Assembly (NCBI GenBank): GCA_016208685.1
Contig: JACQXM010000024.1
Location: 106,537 to 170,536 of the forward strand
Reading direction: 5' to 3'
Length of the DNA stretch: 64,000 nt
Source of the DNA: Planctomycetota bacterium
GTDB taxonomy: Bacteria > Planctomycetota > Phycisphaerae > UBA1845
Below are positions 8,340-17,241 of the stretch, in pieces. The stretch's first letter is position 1. Each line of letters opens with the position of its first letter. The notes under the pieces were generated by a model, which worked only from the letters and a program-made list of their open reading frames with translations, was not told the origin of the DNA and made no database searches. The position numbers and the translations under genes are program-made.

Positions 8340-9302
8340 GTGCAGAAACGGGCGCTCATCACCGGCATCACCGGCCAGGACGGGAGCTATCTCGCAGAGC
8401 TGCTCCTGGAGAAGGGCTACGAAGTGCACGGGCTGGTCCGCCCCTCCACGCATCGCCGCACCAACATTGACCACATCCGCGAGCGCCTGCAACTGCACTA
8501 TGGCGACATCTCCGACGCCATCGGGCTGGGCAGGGTCATCGATGCCGTCGCGCCCGACGAGCTGTACAACCTCGCGGCGCAGAGCCAGGTTCGGTTGAGC
8601 TTCGACGACCCCGTCTACACCTCCGAGATCGCCGCCTTGGGGAACGTGCACGTGCTGGAGATTCTCCGTAAGTCGCACCCGCATTGCCGGTTCTACCAGG
8701 CGTCGAGCAGTGAAATGTTCGGGCTCGCCCCGCCGCCGCAGTCGGAGGCCTCGCCCTTCCTGCCGCAGAGCCCCTACGCCGTGGCCAAGCTGCACGCGCA
8801 CCACATGGTGCGGATTTATCGCCAGGCGTTCGGCATATACGCGTGCAGCGGCATCCTGTTCAACCACGAGTCGCCGCGGCGCGGCGAGGACTTCGTGACG
8901 CGGAAGATCACGCGGGCGGTGGCGGAGATCGCCGCCGGACGACAGCAGGAGTTGGTGCTCGGTAACACCGCGGGGCGGCGCGATTGGGGCTACGCCAGGG
9001 AGTACGTGGAGGCGATGTGGCTCATGTTGCAGCAGCACGAGCCGGAGGACTTTGTCATCGCCACCGGCGTGACCCATGCGGTTCAGGACGTGGTGGAGAT
9101 CGCCTTCGCGTATGCCGGGCTGGAATGGGACAAGTACGTCGCCCACGATCCTGAACTCTACCGGCCGACGGACCCCAGCATCCTCTGCGGCGATCCCCGG
9201 AAAGCCAGGGAGAAACTGGGCTGGTCGGCGCGTACGACGCTGGAAGAACTCGTGAAGCTCATGCTCGATGCGGATCTGCGCGAAGCGAAACCCGCGCGGT
9301 AG
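8340..9302 (+). CDS. gmd: GDP-mannose 4,6-dehydratase
   Basis: An extended short-chain dehydrogenase of 320 residues. The NADP-binding motif is TGITGQDGSYLAELL near the N-terminus. The catalytic set is SSSEMFG (Ser/Thr and Glu region) and YAVAK (Tyr and Lys), with NLAAQSQVRLSF and NHESPRRGEDFVTRK, all diagnostic of GMD. It converts GDP-mannose to GDP-4-keto-6-deoxy-mannose, precursor of fucose, rhamnose and related deoxysugars of surface polysaccharide. Start GTG 8340 directly begins the Rossmann strand; the ribosome site is weak. No fcl/rmd partner is adjacent, so the later steps must be encoded elsewhere. Confidence 0.92.
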   Translation: MQKRALITGITGQDGSYLAELLLEKGYEVHGLVRPSTHRRTNIDHIRERLQLHYGDISDAIGLGRVIDAVAPDELYNLAAQSQVRLSFDDPVYTSEIAALGNVHVLEILRKSHPHCRFYQASSSEMFGLAPPPQSEASPFLPQSPYAVAKLHAHHMVRIYRQAFGIYACSGILFNHESPRRGEDFVTRKITRAVAEIAAGRQQELVLGNTAGRRDWGYAREYVEAMWLMLQQHEPEDFVIATGVTHAVQDVVEIAFAYAGLEWDKYVAHDPELYRPTDPSILCGDPRKAREKLGWSARTTLEELVKLMLDADLREAKPAR

Positions 9303-9506
9303 CGTGGCTCCCAAGCTTCGGCAACGGTAACACGCGTCGAATCAGTGGTGTAAACGCCGGGAGTCTGCGCGGTCGACGCGGCGGCCCCCGGACCGTGCCG
9401 CGAGACACGCGCGTAGCCACCGGCCTCGGGGGTTGAATCAGCGGGCGTGACCCGCGGCGCGGGAACAGCGCCGCCACCGTCAGGGAGCGGGATTGGGCGC
9501 GATCCC

Positions 9507-10577
9507 TCAGCGAATCGTAACCGTGGAGTGCTTCTCCACCAGACAGACGTACAACTGCTCCACATCCTCGTTGCGAAGTCGGATGCAGCCCATGGAGGCG
9601 TTGCGCCCCACGGACTCCGGCCCGATGGTGCCGTGGACGCCGTAGCGCCCCTGGCCGACCGCTTCGCCGCCCGTGCCCACCAGTCCGATCCACCGCTCGC
9701 CCAGCGGATTGCGGGGATTGTCCGCAGAGAGAATCTCGCCGCCGCGCGGCGGATAATAAGTGGGGTTCACGAGTTTGGTTCCCACCTGCCATTCGCCGGT
9801 GGGCGTGCTGTCGTCGGCGCCCAACCCCACGCGGTAACTGCGCACGAACGTGTCACCCAGATACAGATCAAGCGTGAACTCGCCCTTGTCCACCATGGCA
9901 CGGAACGGGCCGCGGACGACCTTGATGGTCTGCCCGGCGCGGATGCGGTGCTTGTCCGCGATGTTGTTCACCGACGCCAGCAGGTCCGCGGTCAGTCGGT
10001 ATTTCGCTGCGATCTGCGCCAGCGAATCGCCCGTCTGTATGACGTACCGCTCCACCAGCGGATCCCCATCAACGACGCGCGGAGAGAAGATCGTCTCCTG
10101 GCCGATCCGCGACAGCTCGGCGCGAATGGCCTCCGCCTCTCCCGGGCCGGGAGTCATGTTCCATGCTTCCGCATAGCGCGCGCGGGCGGTGAGCAGGTCA
10201 CCGCTTTGCGACGCCTGCCGGGCAGCGGCGATCGCCTGCGCCACGCCGTCGCCCCCCGGAGTGGATGGCGGCGGGGGCGCCGCGGCCTTGGGCGGTAGTG
10301 TTTCCTCCGGCCGCTCCACGGGCCGATCCTCCGTTTGGGGCGCGGGCGGGGCCGGCGAACTCGGCGCCACGCTGCGCGTGGCGGCATCGTCGGGCGCCGG
10401 CTGTGTGCCGAGTGCCAGGGATGTGTCAAGCGGGGGAAGGGGGCGGCCGCGGGCGTAGAGCCACCACCAGCTCAGCGCCACAGTTCCAAGCAAAAGAAAG
10501 GTCGTCAACGTGCCGCGGTACCGTGCCCTGCGCCGGCGTCTGGCCATCTGCCCATCTCCGTAGCGGGAGATCGGCAT
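9507..10577 (-). CDS. LysM and YkuD-domain L,D-transpeptidase, membrane-anchored
   Basis: The N-terminus is very basic (MARRRRRAR) followed by one transmembrane helix (TLTTFLLLGTVALSWWWLY), then a Pro/Ala-rich linker and a helical stretch. A LysM domain follows (YVIQTGDSLAQIAAKYRL to AGQTIKVV), then a YkuD domain. The catalytic motif is HGT at about 315 and SMGCIRL with Cys 331. Such enzymes make 3-3 peptidoglycan cross-links or attach proteins in the periplasm. Start ATG 10577 has AGGGAGG about eight bases upstream; ATG 10547 is an alternative. It is divergent from 10735. The presence of peptidoglycan-acting enzymes agrees with a walled bacterium. Confidence 0.9.
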   Translation of the reverse strand: MPISRYGDGQMARRRRRARYRGTLTTFLLLGTVALSWWWLYARGRPLPPLDTSLALGTQPAPDDAATRSVAPSSPAPPAPQTEDRPVERPEETLPPKAAAPPPPSTPGGDGVAQAIAAARQASQSGDLLTARARYAEAWNMTPGPGEAEAIRAELSRIGQETIFSPRVVDGDPLVERYVIQTGDSLAQIAAKYRLTADLLASVNNIADKHRIRAGQTIKVVRGPFRAMVDKGEFTLDLYLGDTFVRSYRVGLGADDSTPTGEWQVGTKLVNPTYYPPRGGEILSADNPRNPLGERWIGLVGTGGEAVGQGRYGVHGTIGPESVGRNASMGCIRLRNEDVEQLYVCLVEKHSTVTIR

Positions 10578-10734
10578 CCCCCGATCCTCCCTGACGTTGG
10601 TCCGGCCCAAGCATACGGGCGCCGCAGCGCATTGCAACCGAAAACTTGACGGCGCGCCGCCCGGCGTCTCCAATGCCCGCCACGGTCGGCGCCGGAGCGA
10701 GCGCGGACCGGAGCTTCCGGGAGCGCACGATCCG

Positions 10735-11301
10735 ATGATGCAGCCGTCGTGGCAGGTCGAGACCCCGCGCGGTGTTTGCGCCGCGACCGGTCGTCGTCTC
10801 GAGGAAGGCGAGGAGTTCTTCACCGTTCTTTTCGAAGATGGCGAGTCCTTCCGCCGCGCCGATTATGCCGTCGATGCATGGCAAGGCCCGCCGCCGGGAA
10901 CCTACTGCCACTTCAAGTCGCGCGTCCCCGTGAAGGTGAAGCGCAAGCAGCTCCTGGTCGACGACGATATGCTGGCGCAGTTCTTCCTCCGGCTCGCCCC
11001 GGAGACCGAGCCGGTGCGCGTGCAATTCCGCTTCGTGCTGGCGCTGATCCTCATGCGAAAACGGAAGTTGCGCTACGACGGTTCCCGGGTCTCCGACGGC
11101 GTCGAAGTCTGGCAAATGACCCTGCTACGGGATCAGTCGACGCATCGCGTGGTCAACCCACGGCTGACGGACGATCAGATTGCCGGAGTCAGCGCTCAAC
11201 TGACCGCCATCCTCCACGGCGACATGGGACAGTGGGCGACGGAGGTCATGGAACCGACGGACGGCCCGGCGGAAGACCGAGTGCCAGATGCTCCCTCCTG
11301 A
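10735..11301 (+). CDS. Conserved hypothetical protein with two short Cys-containing N-terminal segments
   Basis: A 188-residue soluble protein opening MMQPSWQVETPRGVCAATGR. I do not recognise a named family, although VCAATGRRLEEGEEFFTVLFEDGE looks like a zinc-ribbon remnant with one visible Cys (no second CxxC). RKQLLVDDDMLAQFFLRL and LALILMRKRKL are likely helices. The start is ATG 10735 or 10738. Its end overlaps the start of the next lipoprotein gene by 14 bases, so the two are probably translated together, which may link it to an envelope process. Function unknown. Confidence 0.75.
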   Translation: MMQPSWQVETPRGVCAATGRRLEEGEEFFTVLFEDGESFRRADYAVDAWQGPPPGTYCHFKSRVPVKVKRKQLLVDDDMLAQFFLRLAPETEPVRVQFRFVLALILMRKRKLRYDGSRVSDGVEVWQMTLLRDQSTHRVVNPRLTDDQIAGVSAQLTAILHGDMGQWATEVMEPTDGPAEDRVPDAPS

Positions 11302-12193
11302 TCCTGAAAACCACGTTCGCGACGGTGTTGCGACCCGCCGGCGGCGCCGGTGGAGCAACGGCTGTGCGCGCCGTACCGGTGCGGCAGGCTTCGCCGCCCT
11401 GGTTCTGCTGGTCGGTTGCCGTGGCCCCGGCCCCAAGCCCGCTCCCCCGCCGCTTCCCATGCATGAGGCGGTGGCGATCGTCAATGAGAACATCGCGCGG
11501 ATTGACGGGGCGTTGCGCGCCGTTGGTTCCGTCGACGGTCGGTTCCGCACGCCGTCCGGAACGGCTCGCAGCTTCCATGTCGACGGCACCCTGTTCTATC
11601 TTCCGCCGCGGTTTCTTCGCTTCGATCTGAAGAGCTTCGGTGAACGGCAGATGCTGTTGGGGGCCAACGCTGAGCATTACTGGGTCTACACTCCGGAGGA
11701 CGGCTATGCCTGTGGACGGCATGACCGGCCGGGGGACCTTCCCAGCGAGCTGCCGGTGCGGCCGGACCGCTTCGCCGACGCCCTTGGACTCAGCCCTATC
11801 CCCGTCCATTGGCTCACGCGGAATGGTGTGCGGCGTGTACAACGCGTCGAGGACGAATTCCAGCAGATTCTCTTTCTGGCGCGCGACGAGGCCGGACGGC
11901 TGGTGTTCGAGAAGGAGTACTGGCTGGACCGCTCCCCCCCGCGGCTGGTCCGACGGGTTGTGTTTCGCGATGCCGAGGGAGTCGTGCTGATGGACTCGCG
12001 ACTGGATGACTACCAGCCGCTATGCACCGGGGGGCCATGGCTACCGCATCTGATGACCGCCGAGTGGCGGGCGACCGGGGCGAACATGCGTTTTCGCATC
12101 AATTCCTGGAAGAACTTCCCCGAGGTCGGGGCGACCAGCGTGCAATTCGTAACGCCGGTGGAATGCCGGGAACCCGCGGGGGAAACGCGATGA
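11288..12193 (+). CDS. Lipoprotein resembling outer-membrane lipoprotein carriers (LolA/LolB-like)
   Basis: A 301-residue protein with basic N-terminus, hydrophobic segment and lipobox LVLLVGC (Cys about 44), hence a predicted lipoprotein. After it, a beta-rich domain (GTLFYLPPRFLRFDLKSFGERQMLLGANAEHYWVY) reads like the half-barrel of LolA/LolB/DUF4292-type proteins that bind lipid. Identification is by overall pattern, not a fixed signature. It overlaps the preceding gene by 14 bases and is convergent with a LolD-type ATPase at 12386, which may be coincidental. Confidence 0.65.
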   Translation: MLPPDPENHVRDGVATRRRRRWSNGCARRTGAAGFAALVLLVGCRGPGPKPAPPPLPMHEAVAIVNENIARIDGALRAVGSVDGRFRTPSGTARSFHVDGTLFYLPPRFLRFDLKSFGERQMLLGANAEHYWVYTPEDGYACGRHDRPGDLPSELPVRPDRFADALGLSPIPVHWLTRNGVRRVQRVEDEFQQILFLARDEAGRLVFEKEYWLDRSPPRLVRRVVFRDAEGVVLMDSRLDDYQPLCTGGPWLPHLMTAEWRATGANMRFRINSWKNFPEVGATSVQFVTPVECREPAGETR

Positions 12194-12236
12194 CGATCCC
12201 ACGGCAGATCCCCACGCGAATCGCGAGATAGCCCAT

Positions 12237-12258
12237 GGACCGGCCGGCAAGCCGGTCC
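12237..12258 (+). terminator. GC-rich hairpin after the lipoprotein gene
   Basis: GGACCGGC (12237-12244) and GCCGGTCC (12251-12258) form an eight-pair perfect stem with loop CGGCAA, 44 bases after the stop codon, between two convergent genes. No T-run follows, so it is a candidate transcription end or stabilising stem only. Confidence 0.4.
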
Positions 12259-12385
12259 CAAAGCGCCGAGCAGGCACCCGCGCGGAAGGTGGATAACGGG
12301 GCGGCGGCGCGCCGTGGTCGGCGCCTCCCATCCGAAACCACGCGCCTCCCGCCGATGGTTCCACCACTCCCGACCACCGAGAAGG

Positions 12386-13107
<722 letters not shown>

Positions 13108-13111
<4 letters not shown>

Positions 13112-14394
13112 CCTGCACCTCCAACCACCCGCTCGTAGAGTGCCCACGTCGCCTCGGCCATCAACTCGTCGGTATGAAGGCGCCTGACCGCGTCGCGTCC
13201 CTGCATGCCCAGTTGGGTGCGCAGCGGTTCGTCGTCCATCAGCTTCGCCAGGGCGTCGACGAGCGCATCGGTATCGTTGTGCGCGTAGAGCACTCCGCCG
13301 CCCGTGGCGTCGACCAGCTCCGGGAACGAGCCGCGACGCGGCTGAACCACCGGCACGCCCGCGGCCAGTGCCTCCAGGACCGGGAACCCCTTGGCTTCGA
13401 CGTAGCGCGTGGGCACTGAGAATACGTGGATCGAGCGCAATAGCGCTTGCTTGCCGGCCCGGTCGACCTCGCCCACCCAGTCAAAGGCCCCCGTCAGCCC
13501 GCGACGAGCCACGGAATCCCGGACTCCTTGCCACCACTTCGTCTCGGCGCCTCCCAGGTACCCGCCGACGCGCAGGCGGCAGTCCCTGCCCTGCCCGTGC
13601 AGCCGGCAAAACGCCTCCACCAGCACGTCGGCGCCTTTCTCCGGGCAGACCCGCGCCAGGTAACCGATCACGAAGGGTCCTCGGCGCGGCATCGGTGCGC
13701 CGTCGAAGTCCTCCACGCGGATGCCCATAGGTGCATGGTGTACGCGCGAGGGTTCGAGCGCAAAGCGACCGACGCAGTACTCCGCATAGTAGCGCGTAGG
13801 GGCGATGAAGGCGTCCACCTGGTGAGCCTGGGTGCGGATCAGCTCGACGCATCGCGCGCGAACCCGTTCCGGAAGGGCATCAATGAAGATGTCCTCGCCG
13901 GAAAGAGAGCACACGATCGGTACCCCCAGCCCCTGGCGCAGGGTACCGGCCACGCCCAGGAGAAGAAGCATGGGCAGGTGCACGAGTGTGGGGCGCAACT
14001 CGCGGAGCACCGTCAGGAGCTTGTCGAGCTCCTTGGCCTGCCGGCCTTGGGGCCCCTCCAGCACCGATACCGTCAGGTCGGCGACGTCCTCGGCCCGGGT
14101 TCTGGCGGCGAAGCGCCCGACTCCGCGCAGCAGTCCCGGTGCGTCGAGCCACCGGTCGATCACCCAGGGCGTACGGCGGAAAAACGCCGCCTTCTGTTGC
14201 AGAAAAACGTTGATGCCGCCGTAGTGCACGCGGGGCAGGCTAACGTCCTCCTCGTCCGTGCGGATGGGCGTGTAGAGCGGGAGGAGCAGAACATCGCGGC
14301 CGCGGCGGATCAGGGCGGCCGCGAGTCGGTTGTCGCGCATGCAGCTTCCGCAATACATCCCGCCGGCGCCGGCGACCAGATAGGCGATACGCAT
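13108..14394 (-). CDS. Glycosyltransferase family 4 (GT-B fold)
   Basis: A 428-residue enzyme starting MRIAYLVAGAGGMYCGSCM, with the N-terminal acceptor domain and a C-terminal nucleotide-sugar domain. The latter shows GYLARVCPEKGADVLVEAF and the GT4 E-x7-E region VPTRYVEAKGFPVLEALAAGVPVVQP. Such enzymes transfer a sugar from a nucleotide donor to a surface glycan or lipid. The CxxC near the N-terminus (CGSC, about 15-18) is unusual next to the donor-acceptor cleft. It is the first gene of a pair with the coupled LolD-type ATPase. Donor and acceptor are unknown. Confidence 0.88.
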
Positions 14395-14679
14395 TCACGG
14401 AGCCCCTACACCGCGGCGACCGCACCGCTGGACGGATGATACCCTCGCCGGCACGGACTTCCTCGGCGCTTGAATAAAGTTGTCAGGCGGCCCCGGCCTA
14501 CCGGTCCTACCTTGCAACCGGGGGCGTGGCCCCGTACCCTGTTTCGCCGAGTGTATTGCTCGTCTGCCCAGTCGCGGTCGCACGGGTGACCGCGAGACCC
14601 GCAATGCACCGCGTCGGCGCGTGCGGGCGCCCGGACCGGGCAGGCGGTTCGCTCTCTTATTACGAAAGGAAGACGTGTC

Positions 14680-15810
14680 ATGGGGAACCATCGTGGGAGC
14701 TTCGTACGACGTTCCGGTACGGCGGTCGCGGCATGCGCGTTGGTGTGGTCGGCGACCGCGGTCGCGGCGCCCATGGCGCTGACCGCCACCCAGGCGCAAT
14801 CACCGGCGAGCACCTTCACATTGGACTTCGGCCAGTTCGGCGGGGTCGCCAGCGCCAACATCTCCAGCACCGAGTACGAACTGGAGATTGACCCGGCCGC
14901 CGGCACGGCGCGGTTCCAGAGCTACCTGCAACACGTCGAGCCGCTCATCCTGCCGGACGGCAGCCCCACCGGTGTAAGCACCGGGGACATCACCGTGGAG
15001 ATCATTCAGTCCCTGGGCGGCACCTTCGACCGCGCCACGGGCACCTTCCTTACCGACGACGTGTACGCGGTGCACTTCACCGGCGACCTGAGCATGTTCG
15101 GGATCACCTCACCGTTCATCCTGCCCAGTACGTCGGCGGGCAGCGTGGCTTTCGACGCCGTCAACACGGGGACAACGTCCATGGCGTGGGTGGGTGACGG
15201 CTTACTATCCGTTATCCCGTTCCACTACGCGTGCACGGTAAGCGGCGTGTTCTCCTCGACTAATGCCACGCCGTACATCGCCACCTCCACGCCGGATACC
15301 GGTGCCATCGACGCTCGCGCTCCGCACGGCTTGAACAGTCCGTTTCCCGCCTTCGGGTGGGACACCGTGGAGCTGACCCTGAACGCCCCCCTGGCGGCGG
15401 TCTCGGACAGCGAATTCGCCGCCGAGGGTCTTTCCGCCGACGGAACGCCGCTCTCCAACGTCACGGCGTCGCTCATCGGCCCGAATACCGTTCGCGTCAT
15501 GCTGGGCGGTCCGATTGCCGCGGGCACCTGGGCGCGCGTGACGCATGCCGCCAGCGGCACGCACGTTTGTGTCGCGTTGCTTCCGGGAGACGTGAACGGT
15601 GACCGCGTGAGCGGCGTGCGTGACATCAACGCGCTGATCGATTCGCTCAACGGCGTCCCGGGGCGGGTGCTGCCGCTGAGCTCAACGGACTTGGATCGCA
15701 GCAGTGCGGTGAACACGCAGGATGTCACGACCCTCATCAACCTGCTGAACGGCGCTGCGGCGTTCGATCGCTGGTTCGGCGCGCGGCTGACCGCATCGCC
15801 CTGCGAGTAG
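14680..15810 (+). CDS. Secreted protein with C-terminal dockerin type I repeat pair
   Basis: A 376-residue protein with a signal peptide (positively charged start, then GTAVAACALVWSATAVAAP) and a beta-rich body. At the C-terminus are two calcium-loop segments, DVNGDRVSGVRDINALIDSLNG and DLDRSSAVNTQDVTTLINLLNG in type, forming a dockerin-like pair. The middle segment DTGAIDARAPHGLNSPFPAFGWDTVELTL recurs in form in the dockerin protein at 41898, so the two share a Planctomycetota architecture. AAGGAAG precedes ATG 14680. The 285 bases upstream contain a perfect seven-pair hairpin (14573-14579 with 14588-14594). Function unknown. Confidence 0.8.
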   Translation: MGNHRGSFVRRSGTAVAACALVWSATAVAAPMALTATQAQSPASTFTLDFGQFGGVASANISSTEYELEIDPAAGTARFQSYLQHVEPLILPDGSPTGVSTGDITVEIIQSLGGTFDRATGTFLTDDVYAVHFTGDLSMFGITSPFILPSTSAGSVAFDAVNTGTTSMAWVGDGLLSVIPFHYACTVSGVFSSTNATPYIATSTPDTGAIDARAPHGLNSPFPAFGWDTVELTLNAPLAAVSDSEFAAEGLSADGTPLSNVTASLIGPNTVRVMLGGPIAAGTWARVTHAASGTHVCVALLPGDVNGDRVSGVRDINALIDSLNGVPGRVLPLSSTDLDRSSAVNTQDVTTLINLLNGAAAFDRWFGARLTASPCE

Positions 15811-15817
15811 ATTCGGG

Positions 15818-15866
15818 GGCGGGGCGGCGGCGCCGCGTGGCGCTTGAGGCAGCGGCGCGCCCCGCC
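15818..15866 (+). terminator. GC-rich long hairpin after the dockerin gene
   Basis: GGCGGGGCG (15818-15826) pairs with CGCCCCGCC (15858-15866), a nine-pair stem just after the stop codon, with an inner GC palindrome in the loop. No T-tract. It probably ends or attenuates the dockerin transcript before the ligase gene. Confidence 0.4.
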
Positions 15867-15892
15867 GTGCATTCGGAGGGCTTCCACAGCGG

Positions 15893-17188
15893 ATGGGGTT
15901 CTACCTGCCCGACGAGGAGCGCCTGGAACCGGACGCTTTGGCGGCCTTGCAGCGCGCCCGGCTGGGAATGCTCCTGGCCGAGGTGGCGCGAAGTAACGAC
16001 TTCTACCGCCGCAAACTCGCGCCCTGGGCGGCGGACCCGGCGCAGACGCCGCTTTCTGAACTGCCACTCACCACGCGTGAAGAGGTTCAGCGCGATCAAA
16101 CTGCGCATCCGCCCTATGGGACGAACCTGACTTACGCGCGCGGGCTCTACACGCGGGTGCACCAGTCGTCGGGAACGACCGGCGACCCCATGCGTTGGCT
16201 GGATACCCCCGACAGTTGGGCCTGGTGCAAAAGGTGCTGGTCGATCGTGTTCCGCGGCGCGGGGCTTGAGGCCTCCGACCGCGTTGCGTTTCCCTTCTCC
16301 TTCGGCCCCTTCCTGGGTTTCTGGGTGGCGCTGGAGTCGGCGCAGGACCTGGGGAACTTCGTCGTCGCGGCCGGGGGCATGACCACGCCGGCGCGATTGC
16401 GTCTGATCCTCGAGAATCGAATCACGGTGGTGTGTTGCACACCGACCTACGCCCTGCACATGGCGGAGGTGGCTGCCGGCGACGGCCTGGACCTGGGACG
16501 ATCGGCGGTGCGGATGCTCGTGGTCGCCGGGGAGCCAGGCGGGAACATCTCGTCCGTTCGCAGGCGGATCGAATCGACCTGGGGGGCAAGGGTGATTGAT
16601 CATGCGGGAATGACCGAGATCGGCCCCTGGGGATTCGAATGCGCCGAAGTCGAGGGCGGAATGCACGTCATTGAAAGCGAGTTCATCGCCGAGGTTCTGG
16701 ACCCAACGTCCGGCCGGCCGCTGCCGGACGGCGAGCGCGGCGAGCTCGTCCTTACCAATTTGGGCCGGCTGGGTAGTCCGCTCATTCGCTATCGTACCGG
16801 CGATCAGGTGGTGCTCAGCCGCGGGCGGTGTTCGTGCGGCCGCTGGTACGCTCGCGTGGAGGCTGGCGTGGAGGGTCGCACGGACGATATGCTCCTGATT
16901 CGGGGGAACAACGTGTTCCCCTCCGCCATCGAGGGTATCGTACGGCGGTTCACCGAGGTCGCGGAGTTTCGGCTCCGCGTCTCCGAGCGCTCCTCGATGG
17001 CGGAACTGACCATCGAGATTGAGCCCGTCGCCGGTGTGGCCGCAGAGGCGTCCGCCGGGCTGGCGCGGCGAATCGCGGAGGCCGTCCGGGACCGGCTCCA
17101 CTTCCGCCCACGCGTGGAGACGGTTCTCCCGGGCACGCTGCCCCGCTTCGAGATGAAGGCTCGGCGGGTCGTCTCCGGTGGTGGGTAG
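15893..17188 (+). CDS. Phenylacetate-CoA ligase-like (PaaK family) ANL enzyme
   Basis: A 431-residue adenylate-forming enzyme of the PaaK type. The phosphate-binding loop SSGTTGDP is at 92-99, followed by TPTYALHMAE, the AGMTEIGPWG adenine-binding segment and YRTGDQV, and a C-terminal lid domain (from about 330). PaaK-like enzymes activate aryl or acyl carboxylates with ATP to acyl-AMP and then CoA thioester. ATG 15893 is the natural start. It precedes two PQQ-propeller genes and a second, shorter ANL-type gene at 21048. The substrate cannot be read from the sequence; a hydroxybenzoate would fit the downstream cluster, as inference. Confidence 0.85.
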   Translation: MGFYLPDEERLEPDALAALQRARLGMLLAEVARSNDFYRRKLAPWAADPAQTPLSELPLTTREEVQRDQTAHPPYGTNLTYARGLYTRVHQSSGTTGDPMRWLDTPDSWAWCKRCWSIVFRGAGLEASDRVAFPFSFGPFLGFWVALESAQDLGNFVVAAGGMTTPARLRLILENRITVVCCTPTYALHMAEVAAGDGLDLGRSAVRMLVVAGEPGGNISSVRRRIESTWGARVIDHAGMTEIGPWGFECAEVEGGMHVIESEFIAEVLDPTSGRPLPDGERGELVLTNLGRLGSPLIRYRTGDQVVLSRGRCSCGRWYARVEAGVEGRTDDMLLIRGNNVFPSAIEGIVRRFTEVAEFRLRVSERSSMAELTIEIEPVAGVAAEASAGLARRIAEAVRDRLHFRPRVETVLPGTLPRFEMKARRVVSGGG

Positions 17189-17241
17189 TGGCATTGGGCT
17201 CGTGCCGCCCGGGCGGGCGGCGCGGCGAAAGCGGGGATCGT